Assembly (NCBI GenBank): GCA_020796225.1
Contig: CM036755.1
Coordinates: 46,572,306 to 46,636,305 of the forward strand
Length of the DNA stretch: 64,000 nt
Origin: Arion vulgaris
Taxonomy: Eukaryota; Mollusca; Gastropoda; Stylommatophora; Arionidae
Direction of reading: 5' to 3'
The translations under genes and the position numbers were made by a program. Position 1 is the first letter of the stretch. Each line of letters begins with the position of its first letter. The notes beneath the pieces were generated by a model. The model was not told the DNA's origin and did no database searches. It worked only from the letters and a program-made list of their open reading frames with translations. This document shows positions 32,082 to 43,249 of this stretch, piece after piece.

Positions 32082-32530
32082 CTAGTCAGGGACCTACGTT
32101 TTATCGTCCGTCTCCGATAGGACTAGGAATTCGATCTCACCTACACTGAGATCAGGGGTCTATGGACAAATAACGCGATGTCTCCACGTGGGCGCTAGCT
32201 GAGTACCTTTACAACGAGAGGCGAGTGCCTAACTTCTACGTCACAAAGTCCTATGATCAATATGAGCACTTAAGAGAACCATTGACAGTTCAAAATCTAG
32301 GAGAACAGGCTGGAAAACCGTTGCCGATCAAAATTGATTAGAAACGGTTCTAAAATGAAATCCCTAGAGGATATTTTCATTATCTTTTAAATTACTTCGT
32401 CGACCTTTGTCGGTGCTACGGAATTCATGCACTGCCACTGAAATCTTCATGTGTAAGAAAGATATCGGAGCACATATGGTAACTCACCAAAGTGCAATGA
32501 TGGCAGTTCTATCAATGAATGAATAAGTCA
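32082..32530 (+). repeat. SINE-5 with inverted 5' half
   Basis: 32082-32250 is the SINE-5 head on the minus strand ('gacgtagaagttaggcactc', 'cggagacggacgataaaacg'). 32254-32530 is the 3' half on the plus strand ('gagcacttaagagaaccatt', 'gtgtaagaaagatatcggag', then atgaatga tail). The two halves meet at the point where they are contiguous in normal copies. Confidence 0.82.
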
Positions 32531-32694
32531 ACAAATCTCGGCAGGTGGCGGTTCATTACTACGCAGTCGTACCAAGCCCAAACTGGGTAAAACCCGGTGA
32601 ACTGCAATAAAATGAATCCTTGGTACTTAGACTTTGTAGATCAGTGGTTCTCAAAGAGTGTATCCAGGTGCGCCACTTTCCCCGGTAACATTCC

Positions 32695-32899
32695 TTTTTT
32701 TTAAACCGATCCAGAAACACTTGAGCTTTCATCTCTTCGGCTCGGTGCTGTGAACATCGTAACCCTTCGGTTCGGTCCCACGAACACCGTGAATCTGGTG
32801 AACCTGTGACTTTTCTGCCAGCCCGCGGAATTGAACCCGCACTCACAGGAGCTTGTCACCCGTAGTACAACGCGCTACAAATACGCTGGGCAGACGGGC
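32695..32899 (-). repeat. SINE-3 with TSD
   Basis: Reverse-oriented SINE-3 beginning with a T run; the tRNA-like head ends at gcccgtctg. Flanks gtaacattcc / gtgacattcc match at nine of ten bases. Confidence 0.88.
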
Positions 32900-33045
32900 G
32901 TGACATTCCTATATGCGTCCTAGGAAATCTCAGATTAGAAGTCGACAACGTGGCACCAGCGAGTACCCCGATAAAAAATCAACAAGACACATTAATCTCA
33001 TGCTTCTTATAGGCAGAAATGAAATGATAAATAAAGGTACGTAGC

Positions 33046-33300
33046 GGGGTCTCTGTGGCTAAGTGGTTAAGCCCTTTGCCTTGTGAGTCGAAGGTCGTAG
33101 GTTCGAGTCCGGACCGCGCCATTCTGTTCACGAGTGCAGTTTTTTTTCGAGAGACCCCTAGGAATGTTACTGGAGCTACGGAGTTCGTGCTTTGTGCAAT
33201 ACTTTCGGCAAGTGGCGGGCCATTTATGCGGAGAGGGACCAAGCCGTATGGGTTAAAACCCGGTGCAATGAAGTCAATCCTTCGGCTTTTAAACCCTTTA
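33046..33300 (+). repeat. SINE-4, full length
   Basis: The best copy of the family. Head 'gtctctgtggctaagtggtt' then aagccctttgccttgtgag; B box 'ggttcgagtcc' directly before ggaccgcgcc. The head is Ser/Leu-tRNA-like. Ends 'cggcttttaaaccctttaa'. Confidence 0.88.
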
Positions 33301-33575
33301 AGGTACGTAGCATTTGTTCAATTATTTCTTTGCTTATTGCATCTTATTTATGAAGGTTTTGTGTATGGTGTACCTACAATATCAAGACCACAGTAAATAA
33401 ACATGGATATAACACAACAATGGCTACCCATCTGGCCCTGGAACACAAATTAAAGCTCCCACCTCTACCCTTAACGGCAGGGTGGACAACATATTCCTTC
33501 ATCCACCTGGGAAAAAAAACAAAAAGTGAACCTACCCTTTTTTGTAGGACGTGAAGTGAACCATGACTTCAATAA

Positions 33576-33786
33576 TTTTTTTTTTTTTTCCGATCCAGAA
33601 GCACTTGAGCTTTTCAACTCTTCGGCTCGGTGCCATGGACATCGTAACCCTTCGGTTCGGTGCCACGAACACCGTAAATCTGGGGAATCTGTGGCTTTTT
33701 CTGCCATCCCGCGGAATTGAACCCGCACACACAGAGGGATAGTCACCCGTAGACCAACGCACTACGAACACGCTGGGCAGACGGGC
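33576..33786 (-). repeat. SINE-3, full length
   Basis: A T run, then 'ccgatccagaagcacttgag', 'aacaccgtaaatctggggaa', B-box region 'ccgcggaattgaacccgcac' and head end 'cgctgggcagacgggc'. Confidence 0.88.
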
Positions 33787-33809
33787 TCAAAAAGTTTAAG
33801 AACCGCTGC

Positions 33810-34680
33810 TTTAGTTCAAAGACTTATACCACACATCAAATCGGTTGTATTCCCGTCCAAATTCACGATTAACTAACAAACGTATAGTTGCCAGTTTAAC
33901 GTTTTGCCTAGTCATGCTTACACGTGCTAAATATAGGCACGCCTTCTCTGAACTAAAGAGTAAAAAAAATGTATAGAAATCAATGTTTGTAGTTATTACT
34001 TCTACTTATGTAGTGACCTCATTACTAAATCTGTCACGTGTGCAATCTAGGATACATGCCATGTGCAACGTTTAATTAACATTTTCGCTGTTACGTAAGG
34101 TTGAACATCATAACTGGGTTTAACAAAATACAGTTTAATATGATTTGGCACACGCTGAGATATATAAAGAGAAAGTGTGCAGGCATTTATGAACTAATTA
34201 CTTCGATGTGTCGTAATGAAGATCTGACGACTAAACTAAATCTAAACTAAACATAACTTTATATTTAAAATGCTATTTATTTCGTGGTAAAATTTTTTTC
34301 AATGTTCTGATTAGTTAAATAATTTTGTCAAATTTTCCCAATTAAAACTTCGTAGAGATATATGTACATAATGTGTGTGTAGGCACGAGTTTGCTGGACA
34401 AGTGTTATTCCAAGTTCCTTCATGACATTATACCTGGTCTCAGTGTTCGTTGATCAGGTTTCTATATTCTAAATTGAGATCGATTAGTTACAAGTTGTGC
34501 GGTGTCTGTTGAGGACGTTCTACTATTGAGGTAAAACAATCTATTGATATTATTGATATTTTGAATGCCTTTATAAATATTGTTGCCTTTATGATCTGTT
34601 TATTTTAATATTTTTTAGTATTAATATCAAAGGACCTAGCAATCAATTTAGTAAACGTTCAAGCATTGGATGTAGCATGG
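33810..34680. other. No gene seen
   Basis: AT-rich DNA without recognisable repeats or coding; it leads into the 24-bp array. Confidence 0.4.
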
Positions 34681-34689
34681 GAACTGGTA

Positions 34690-35698
34690 TGGATCTGCAA
34701 TAGATCTAACAATAGATCTAGCAATAAATCTAGCAATAAATTTAGCAATATATCAAGTAATCGATCTTTTACTGGATCTAGCAAGGGGGGTAAGAATATA
34801 ACTAGCAATAGACCTCACAATAGAACTAGCAATATACCTAACAATAGAACTAGCAATAGACCTAACAATAGAACTAGCAATAGACCTAACAATAGAACTA
34901 GGAATGAACCTAACAATAGAACTAGGAATGAACCTAACAATAGAACTAGCAATAGACCTAACAATAGAACTAGCAATAGACCTAACAATAGAACTAGCAA
35001 TAGACCTAACAATAGAACTAGCAATAGACCTAACAATAGAACTAGCAATAGACCTCACAATAGAACTAGCAATATACCTAACAATAGAACTAGCAATAGA
35101 CCTAACAATAGAACTAGCAATAGACCTAACAATAGAACTAGGAATGAACCTAACAATAGAACTAGGAATGAACCTAACAATAGAACTAGCAATAGACCTA
35201 ACAATAGAACTAGCAATAGACCTAACAATAGAACTAGCAATAGACCTAACAATAGAACTAGCAATAGACCTAACAATAGAACTAGCAATAGACCTAACAA
35301 TAGAACTAGCAATAGACCTAACAATAGAACTAGCAATAGACCTAACAATAGAACTAGCAATAGACCTAACAATAGAACTAGCAATAGACCTAACAATAGA
35401 ACTAGCAATAGACCTAACAATAGAACTAGCAATAGACCTAACAATAGAACTAGCAATAGACCTAACAATAGAACTAGCAATAGACCTAACAATAGAACTA
35501 GCAATAGACCTAACAATAGAACTAGGAATGGACCTAACAATAGAACTAGCAATAGACCTAACAATAGAACTAGCAATAGACCTAACAATAGAACTAGGAA
35601 TAGACCTAACAATAGAACTAGGAATGGACCTAACAATAGAACTAGCAATAGACCTAACAATAGAACTAGCAATAGACCTAACAATAGAACTAGCAAGT
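34690..35698. repeat. 24-bp satellite with a 240-bp higher-order unit, about 37 copies
   Basis: Unit: 'aatagaactagcaatagacc' + taac, itself two diverged 12-mers. The left edge (34690-34800) has older 12-bp versions ('aatagatctagc'). Rare variants (cctcac, atacc, aggaatgaacc twice) recur in the same order at 34811 and 35051, showing a 240-bp duplication. Because 24 is a multiple of three, all frames stay open (344-codon NNRTSNRP frame and a Leu-rich minus frame); I regard these as non-coding. Confidence 0.95.
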
Positions 35699-35834
35699 AA
35701 CCATATATACCAAAACTGTTACCACGCAATGCGCAGGTAGCGATTTATTTTGTACCTTCGACAAACAGATATCTCATACCTTACCTGGCCCGTGTCTACA
35801 TAACTAAGTGATCAGTGCCCTTATTTACTAGGCT

Positions 35835-36240
35835 TCTTGCTCTGCGTGGTGAATTTTGAATTCAAATGTTGTTTCAATCCTAACATATGCCAGCGAAAGT
35901 TGGAAAATGACTAAAGATATAGAAAGCAAGTTGAATGCATTTGAAAATAGATGTCTGCGAAAAATAATGAACATAAAATGGGACGAGATCTTTTTTTCTT
36001 TTTTTTTTTTGCGATCGGTTTCGTATGCTCGTCTAAACCATGAGATGGATTGCCTCTTTGAAGCTGCGTGTGAGTTGGAGATACTCGAGAGTTCGCCATA
36101 GCTTGCTCTGTAAGCTTCGACAGAGATGAAGTGTCTACGCAGAATGCTGAGAGCATTAAGAAGAGACCGGTTTAGAAATGAAGACATCAGGAAAAAGTGG
36201 GTACAACATCAATACTGAACTTCATCAAGAAACAACAAAT
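35835..36240 (+). pseudogene. LINE RT/C-terminal fragment, interrupted
   Basis: The plus strand 35856-35985 encodes 'ILTYASESWKMTKDIESKLN', then AFENRCLRKIMNIKWDE. After a minus-strand LINE 3' end inserted at 35993-36115, coding resumes (FIKKQQIKWFG near 36220) and continues past the SINE-1 insertion to about 36640. Confidence 0.8.
35993..36115 (-). mobile_element. 5'-truncated LINE 3' end (RNase-H type LINE)
   Basis: The T-rich start is the reverse of an A tail. 'gatcggtttcgtatgctcgt' and 'cttgctctgtaagctt' match, in reverse, the LINE end at 63240-63360. Confidence 0.75.
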
Positions 36241-36305
36241 TAAATGGTTCGGCAAAATATGCAGATTACCAACAGACAGTGCGGCTCAAAGAGCAATGCT
36301 ACTCC

Positions 36306-36548
36306 TCCTTCTTCTTACGCTCCATATCGACCACTTGTTAACCACTCTGTGGGATTTGTATATGATCTGAGCCTAAGAGCGATTGTACGTTGTGCCAGTT
36401 ATGCGACTACAAGTAGACCCCCACATTCGATTTCTGCGCTGCTTTTTATTTACTAGGGTAACTTCCCTACTTTCTACATCAGTCGCATTGTAAGTCGCAG
36501 TGATACCACTCTTTGCTTCCCTTCCGGGCACCGGCACCATACGGGTGA
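36306..36548 (-). repeat. SINE-1, complete, with TSD
   Basis: 243 bp in reverse orientation, bounded by aatgctactcc and aatgttactcc (10 of 11). The host LINE reads through on both sides ('caaagagcaatgct' / 'gataaagtggatacaaag'). This copy defines the SINE-1 ends: cccgtatggtgccgg at the start, (GAA)n at the end. Confidence 0.85.
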
Positions 36549-36694
36549 AATGTTACTCCGATAAAGTGGATACAAAGCAAAAGGCTGTCCACGCAAAAAG
36601 ATGATCATCATAAATAACATAAGCGATGAAAAACAATATAAATGAAGATCACACCAAAGTATGTTCTAGAAATCTCTTCTTGATTAATTAATTC

Positions 36695-37130
36695 ATTGAT
36701 AGAACCATCATCATTGCACTTCGATAAGTAACCATGTGTGCTTCGATCTCTTTCTTACACAGGAAAATCTCAGCTGCAGTGCACGAACTTCGTTGCACCG
36801 GTGAGGATAAGTTTAAATATAGTAAAGATACGTTTGTGCAATTTCCCCCAAATATTTTGTAATGAATGTTGTCCGAGCAACGGTTTTTCAGCTTGCTATT
36901 CTGTATTTTGTTCTGTCTAGGGTTCTCTGTCGTGACTCAAATTGAACACGGGATCTACGTTTTATCGATCGTCTTCGATAGGACTAGGAACTTGATTTCA
37001 CCTGCACTGAGATCAAGGATCTCTGAAAAATATCCCGATGGCTTGACAAGGGAGCGAACCTGGTATCTTAGGCACGAGAGACAAGCACCAGAGAGACCCC
37101 CTTCTCTTCTCTTCTCAATCTCTTCATATC
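36695..37130 (-). repeat. SINE-5, near full length
   Basis: Minus orientation from an (atga) tail at 36695 to the head near 37095 ('gtctctctggtgcttgtctc'). Contains the family marker 'gaagacgatcgataaaacgt'. Confidence 0.78.
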
Positions 37131-37461
37131 CTGATGCAGTGAAACAAAACATGATTAGAGAAAATAAGATGATAAAAAAGCACTTTGTTTGTGAGGTATT
37201 TCGTAAAGATAAAGTTGATGATACTTTAAATGTCCCCTTTTATTTTGTTTCTGTGTAAGTCACTTTGATACTGCAGCTCTTGACCTTGCTTCAAGTATAT
37301 GTTAATGGTCATTACACGCCAATGTTTTTATAGCATTTCTACAACGTCATATTCCCTCTTGACTGTTCTAGTGTTTTCAAACCAGACTACAGGTTAGGAA
37401 TAGTAACAAGCGAAAGAAGGTTAGAAACACTTAGATAAAGAAAATCGTGACCACTTGGTTA

Positions 37462-37650
37462 TCTAGAGGACATTTTCCACCACATAACTGAATTTCTTAA
37501 CTACAGTTTTCTAGAGGACATTTTCCACCACATAACTGAATTTCTTAACTACAGTTTTCTAGAGGACATTTTCCACCACATAACTGAATTTCTTAACTAC
37601 AGTTTTCTAGAGGACATTTTCCACCACATAACTGAATTTCTTAACTATAA
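37462..37650. repeat. 48-bp tandem repeat, 4 copies
   Basis: Unit: 'tctagaggacattttccacc' + 'acataactgaatttcttaac' + tacagttt; copies start at 37462, 37510, 37558 and 37606 and are nearly identical. Confidence 0.93.
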
Positions 37651-37794
37651 TTTTCACTTTATGAACATTTTACTACAATTTGATTTAAACATAAAAGTGG
37701 AAGTGGTTTGGTAAACTTCCTCTTCTTCTCTTAACTCCCTTTGAAGCATAAGGCATCAAGAAATTTTCTCAAACCAGATCTGTCTTGAGTAATA

Positions 37795-38150
37795 CTCTCT
37801 CTATCTCTCGATCACCACCCAGACCGATGTACCAGATCTCCCCATAAATTCTATTCATGTGGAAATCTGATTCATGCAGCCTTAGCATTGGTGTGTTTTA
37901 CGTCACATCTTCAGCACCATTTGGAGCTCTGGTGCTTATCCTTCGGCAATGTGTCCAGTTTCAGCCAACGTTTACTCGGTTCGCTCACCGTTCTGTAGCC
38001 ATCTAGTGTTTTTTACGGTATCTGGTAGCTAGCCCCACGTCCTACCTCCTTAATCACCTCTTACGACATGCGTGGCAGGTAACAGTGGTTCTATTCTTTA
38101 CACTTAAATTTAGGCCCTGTAACCACTCGGGCGTTGAGTAATTCAACTTA
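37795..38150 (-). repeat. Rep-9 joined to a shared-core SINE
   Basis: 37795-37995 is Rep-9 in reverse ('catttggagctctggtgctt', 'gtttactcggttcgctcacc'). 38010-38147 carries 'ggtagctagccccacgtcct', the core 'cacctcttacgacatgcgtg' and the head complement 'gtaaccactcggg'. Confidence 0.7.
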
Positions 38151-38340
38151 GTTTATTCCAGGTCTTTCCCACCTCTTCTCTTTCTCTGTCTACAGTTCGT
38201 CACCATGTCAATCTAGGTCTTCCCTTACCTATCTTGCCTCCAGGATTCCATTTCAAAGCCACACGTGGGTGTGTGATCTTCTCCCATCTTAATGTATATC
38301 TCAACCACTTCCATCGGCTACGTTTTATTTCCTCGTTGTA

Positions 38341-38597
38341 CCCGAGTGGTTACCGTGACCCAAATGTGTGGTGTAAAGAATAGAACCACAGTTACCTGCC
38401 ACGCAAGTCGTAGGAGGCGACTAAGAAGGTTTGGCTGAAAACGAATGCACGTGTTCTAAACGTGTAGAAGTCTATACGTTCAGGGCCTACCAAACCAATA
38501 TGCAACGTATACACGTTCTTGACAAAGATCAAACATATCACAAAGAGTGATTAAAATTGTTCGTAAAGAACGAACGCAAAGAATAAGAAGAAGAAGT
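38341..38597 (+). repeat. SINE-2, full length
   Basis: 'cccgagtggttaccgtgacc', core 'agtcgtaggaggcgactaag', 'gaagtctatacgttcagggc', tail 'cgaacgcaaagaataagaag'. Confidence 0.85.
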
Positions 38598-38874
38598 GGG
38601 TGGGTCTTCTCTGTTCTTAATGTAAGTCTCAATCACTTCCATCTCCGACGTTTTATGTCATCGTTGATATCGTTAATGCTTGTGTGCATTGTAAACTAGG
38701 ATGCCTTAATTACAGCTGGGGAATTGGTGTTGCTGGCATTGATGTGACTTAAACCATAATCTATGTTAACTAGCAAACCATTGCTTACCACATACTATAC
38801 ACCAATCTACTTGACTAACCATTCTGGTTTTTTTTCAATCTTGCAACAAGTATTCCCGCAAACCAAAACATTAA

Positions 38875-39999
38875 GGGGACACAAAACTCACGAAATGACA
38901 TATTTTCTTTGAAATATCGATTTTCCAAATATGTTTTATTCTGTTAGTTTCATTTCTCTAGAATCGAAATCAGTAAAAAAAAAAAAAAATTTTTTAAATA
39001 TTTGAAAATGAGTTTTTAAACAGCCCACCCTCTTGGATATTTAACGTATTTTTTAAGAGATAATGTCTAGAAATACCGTATGGTTGGTACTTAGTTATGG
39101 GTATCTATATCCTTTTAGACATATCGAATTATATATCATTGTAAAGTACCAGTGTGAGAAAACTGTGAGGGTTCATCCAATTCTATGGAAGCTGAAGCTG
39201 CCAAGCCTATTTTTGCCAGGTCAGTGAGAAAGAGACAACTTGTTTACTGCCAGTTGCTCTGTGATGGAGATTCCAAAGCTTTTATAGAGACAAATACATC
39301 TTTCAACTATGATATTCAAATTGTCAAAGAAGATTTTATACAATACAGGTGGATTTAACATATAACCATACGGGACGGATGTTATGTCAATCATACAAGC
39401 GATTTAAGTAGAAATTCTTTGGTAAATTAAAGATCTTTTCACATTTCACCAAAAATATTTTAAAATTGCAGTTTTCTCACAATTGAGATTTTCACTAATT
39501 TAGGAAGTGTTCAGTAGGTTAGTCTCAGTAACCATTTAAGATATCAATATAAAATTTGGCATACATATAGATCTATCAATACTGAGGGCAGTCAGATATA
39601 GAAATACAAGTTTTAAGAAATATATGTTTAAACACAATATTTTTAGTAACTCTGAGTTCTTATTTTTTTGGTAAAAATTTTATATGTCTTATTCAATACA
39701 CTTCCATCGGCTTGTTATCTGTCCCAGAACAATTTAAAGTTGCTAGCTACCTAGAACTATGTATTATGTAAGTATTTCAATTTTAAAAAAAGATTAATAT
39801 GAACTAGTTGTGAGTACTTACCTGCTTTACGTCATTGTTTATAATCCAACATGGCCGCCATTTCCATGGCAACCCGACAAGTAATTAATTTAAAAGTTAT
39901 ATAATATTTCATCCCAGCCCACCCCTAGTACTATCTGATAAAAAATATCTCATTTGACTAAAAAATAAGGAAGTTAGCAACCGTTTGTCCTGTTTCGCC
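38875..39999. mobile_element. Candidate TTAA-flanked DNA element
   Basis: TTAA at 38871-38874 and 40000-40003 bounds 1125 bp whose ends read GGGGACACAAAACTCACG and, inverted, GGCGAAACAGGACAAACG. Partial similarity of the termini and the TTAA sites suggest a piggyBac-like element; no transposase ORF remains. Confidence 0.4.
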
Positions 40000-40238
40000 T
40001 TAAAATAAAAAAAAATATTATTTACAAAATTAATTTGTTATTTTAATCTAATTCTTTGTAGAATGCATCATATGTATTTATAGAGCATCCTCCATTAACA
40101 ATTTTATTTTTGTTAAACGCGTGTAAAAATGTGGCTTTAGCAGAGGTATACTTGGAGTTAAACTGAACAACTGTGCGGCCATTAATCATATGGGCAGTAC
40201 TCCATTTCGCAAGTTTCTATTCTTATCTTCATCTAATA

Positions 40239-40885
40239 CAGCGTTTCCCAAACTGTGATCCGCGGGGTCTGCGAGATACTCACAGAGGGTTCTCAAGCGT
40301 TTGAAGACAAATTATTATCTTTGATATTTCAAACATAGAGAATTAAATTCTGAAATGTTTAAATGTATAAAAACAGTGGTAAACTAGTTCCGCTGTGAAA
40401 TCAAAGGGCCCGGACCAGACCGGAGTTTAAATGTCTGATACAACAAAAAATCATGTGAAGTTTCCTGCAGTCAGAGAAATTGGAGCCAGCTTGATTGTTG
40501 GTGTGATCTAATAATAACTCCATCGCTAGAATATTTTGATATATAGAAATCTGTGGGGTCTGCGGCAGTAAAATGTATTTACATGAGTGTCTCGCCCGAG
40601 TGGTTACCGTTGCCCAAATTTGGGGTGTAAAGAATGGAACCACTGTTACCTGCCGCGCATGTCGTAAGAGGCGACTAAGGAGGTTTGGTTGAAATCGGAT
40701 GCACATATCCTAAACGTGTAGAAGTCTATGCGTTTAGGAGCCTACCAAACCATTGTGCAACGTATGTACGTTCTTGGCAAAGATCAAACATATCACAAAG
40801 AGTGATTAAAATTGGTCGTAAAGAACGAACGCAAAGAAGAAGAAGACATGAGTGTCTGTGGTAATGCAAAGTTTGGGAGCATGTG
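40239..40885. mobile_element. Non-autonomous hAT element, split by SINE-2
   Basis: Left end CAGCGTTTCCCAAACTGTG, right end ...GCAAAGTTTGGGAGCATGTG. A perfect 8-bp duplication atctaata lies at 40231-40238 and 40886-40893. The interior repeats 'ggggtctgcg' near both ends. About 390 bp without the SINE. Confidence 0.82.
40593..40845 (+). repeat. SINE-2, complete, with perfect TSD
   Basis: 253 bp. Head 'cgcccgagtggttaccgttg', core 'gcatgtcgtaagaggcgact', 'gtagaagtctatgcgtttag', tail 'cgaacgcaaagaagaagaag'. The 12-bp duplication acatgagtgtct is perfect (40581-40592, 40846-40857). Best reference copy of the family. Confidence 0.93.
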
Positions 40886-41045
40886 ATCTAATATATTGGA
40901 TTGTAACAGCTAATAGTCTGGAAAAAAAGGATAAATTCTGTAACAAGAAGACAATCTGGTCAGCAGCAAAAACCTGCAATCCACTATCAAAGGATAATAT
41001 AAATATTGCCAACATAAATACAAATCAGACTGTTGGATTAATAGG

Positions 41046-41400
41046 AGCATTATCATTGCACTTCGGTGAGTAGCCACGTGTGCTTTGATCTCTTTCTTCA
41101 GCTTCAAGAGTTGTTCACACGATACTTCTTCTTCAGTGATCTCTGGTAATGCGCTTTGTTTACTGTGGATCACAAACTGGACAGTCAGCTTCAGGTCTGT
41201 CAGGTTTCTCCACATCTTAGTTTTCAGGTCGACTGCATGGAGCCACATGTTGCTTCTCAGTTCACACAGGAAAGGACAGTCTTGCATGGCATGCTCCGAT
41301 TTCTGTTCCGTCTGTTGACACTGGCAGAGAGCTGTTTGACTTACTCCTAGTCTATGCAAGTGTTTGTTGAGACTGCAGTGTCCGGTACATCATAAGAGAC
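41046..41400 (-). pseudogene. LINE 3' end (RNase-H type) with a SINE-5 scrap
   Basis: 41046-41097 is a SINE-5 3' end. 41098-41400 on the minus strand reads 'HRLGVSQTALCQCQQTEQKS', EHAMQDCPFLCELR, then LKTKMWRNLTDLKLTVQFVIHSK: the C-terminal region after the RNase H domain in LINEs of this kind (cf. 42050-42520). Confidence 0.82.
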
Positions 41401-41756
41401 ACTTATGAGCATTGTCTTTGGTTTTCGTTGACACTGCAACATTTATGGGAAAACACGTATTCGTGAAATTGTAACCGTGCCGTGTCCGTGAGTTTGGGAC
41501 AGGGATTAACGACAAAATTGTTCGTAGTTTTTTTACTTGACCGAATCCAGGAAGTTTAAACATGTAAAACTAGAACTGTTTCTAACGTGACAGGCGGAAC
41601 GAATTATAGCAGAAGTTATCACGGTGACATGGGAGAAAAGCTTCCGGTTCGTTTTCCGAATTCCAAACAAAAAAATTGGCACACATTATATTACTTTCAG
41701 CAGTAGCTCTCAAACTATGTTATTTAAAGTCCTCAAAATTTTGCAAAATAGTATGA

Positions 41757-42006
41757 CAAAAAAATGAAAATCGTGGCATATCCTAAAGGACATAGCCATC
41801 AACCACAGTAAACGAGTCGTTGATTTTCTAGGCACCACTTATACATTCAGTAGTTTGCCATTGCTTTCTGAACGGTGAGGTCTTATTTTACTTTTTGTAC
41901 AAATCCCACGGAAACTAATTTGCTTCCAAATTTGCCCACCGTGGGGTTTGAACCAGGTATGCTTGGGTGTGTGATCAAGCTCACTACCGCTTGAGCTACA
42001 GACGCT
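41757..42006 (-). repeat. SINE-6, near full length
   Basis: Minus head 'gcgtctgtagctcaagcggt' then agtgagcttgatcacac and B-box 'ctggttcaaacc', clearly tRNA-like. Body 'aagcaatggcaaactactga', 'gtggtgcctagaaaatcaac' and end 'taggatatgccacgatttt'. Confidence 0.87.
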
Positions 42007-42049
42007 GACAAATAGTATCAAAATAGAATGCTTAGTGTATAATATGGGG

Positions 42050-42520
42050 AATTCTTCTTCTTCTTCTTCTTCAGCGATCTCTGGCCATGCACTTAATTTA
42101 CTGTGGACCACAAACTGGGCAGACAGCTTCAGGTCTGTCAGGTTTCCCAAAGCTTAGTTTTCAGGTCGACTGGGTGTGGCCACATGTTGCTTCTCAGCTC
42201 ACACAGAAAGAGGACAGTCTTGCAGGATATGCTCTGGTGTCTGTTCTGCCTGCTGACACTGGCAGAGAGCTGTTTGACTTATTCCTAGTCTGTATAAGTG
42301 TTTGTTGAGTCTGCAGTGTCCGGTGCGTAGTCGAAATATAATGACCTGGTCTGTTCTGCTTAGGTCTTTGAAGGAGTCTTTTCCATAATCATATCCAGTG
42401 TTTGTCTTCCAGTCTACTGCAGATTTTCTCTGTATGAGGGTTTTGACCTCTTGAAAAGACAAGGGTTGGTAAATTTGCTCTTTGGCACTGCCCTCCTTAG
42501 CTGGGGAATTCTAATGTACA
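42050..42520 (-). pseudogene. LINE 3' coding end (RNase-H type)
   Basis: Minus: 'DQVIIFRLRTGHCRLNKHLY', RLGISQTALCQCQQAEQ, TPEHILQDCP, then a decayed LWSTVN end and a (GAA)n tail at 42051-42073. Upstream 'FQEVKTLIQRKS' belongs to the same frame. Confidence 0.88.
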
Positions 42521-42611
42521 GCATCGTGTATGGGTGAGAGTGAGATGGAGGGAGAGGGGTGGAGGTGATTTCTGTGTAACGATGTTCTCAATAAGTCTGT
42601 CTTGTTATCTG

Positions 42612-42845
42612 AAAGTTTCGAATCTATACCTCGTCGTTCGGCTTGCGAATCTATTTTGTCAGGATATCCCTTCCATTGCTACAGAGACATATCGTCCATC
42701 TCCGATAGGACTAGGCACTGGATTTTTATCTACACTGACATCAGGGTTCTCTGGAAAAATATCTCGATGAGTTTACGAGGGAGCGAAGATAGTACCTCTG
42801 AAACGCGAGGCGAGTACCTAACTTCTTCACAAAAGAGACCCCCGA
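42612..42845 (-). repeat. SINE-5 5' half
   Basis: Minus head 'gtctcttttgtgaagaagtt' and 'cggagatggacgatatgtct'; the 3' half is absent. Confidence 0.65.
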
Positions 42846-42849
42846 TTTA

Positions 42850-43245
42850 GAATAATGTGAGAATTTAGTTATATTGAATAAAATTAGGCATTTGACCTCA
42901 TTTTCAGACACTATCATGATGCATGATTTACTTTCTCGACTCACATGGGTCCCAAGTAAAATGGAAAGGTTTTGGAAAAGCACAGTTAGCATACTTGTTC
43001 CTGGTTATATTTATACTGGGTGACGAAATAGTGCCCTCACCGCGATCTGTGTGTATGTTTGAACCAGATTTGTGACACGGTGTTTACTGGTCTATCTTAC
43101 ATGAGCATCATCTTACACACTTGAAATGGAATATGTCTTCGGATAAGTATGTTGTTTTTATGCGATGGTGAGTTTCTTGAGTTTCAAGGTTTGTTTTCTA
43201 TTTAATTTAGTTTTAAAAAAATAAAAATTTTTATGTTTTACTTAA
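42850..43245. other. No gene seen
   Basis: No supported coding sequence or recognised repeat. Confidence 0.4.
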
Positions 43246-43249
43246 TTTA

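Larger units (their letters stand above)
32642..33808. mobile_element. Candidate hAT element split by three SINEs
   Basis: Left end CAGTGGTTCTCAAAGAGTG and, inverted right end, CAGCGGTTCTTAAACTTTTT, are good hAT termini. The flanking 8-mers ttgtagat and ctttagtt agree at only five bases. Contains SINE-3 (32695-32899), SINE-4 (33046-33300) and SINE-3 (33576-33786). Confidence 0.45.

Noticed and set aside
33046..33125. Possible genuine tRNA gene (Ser/Leu-like)
   Set aside because: The A and B boxes are present, but the cloverleaf is incomplete and the sequence continues into a SINE-4 body found at other loci. The same applies to the SINE-3, SINE-6, SINE-7 and SINE-8 heads.
34666..35740. 344-, 278- and 224-codon ORFs (NNRTSNRP, IDLTIELA, Leu-rich)
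   Set aside because: A 24-bp unit without stops is open in most frames; no unique domain or signal is attached.
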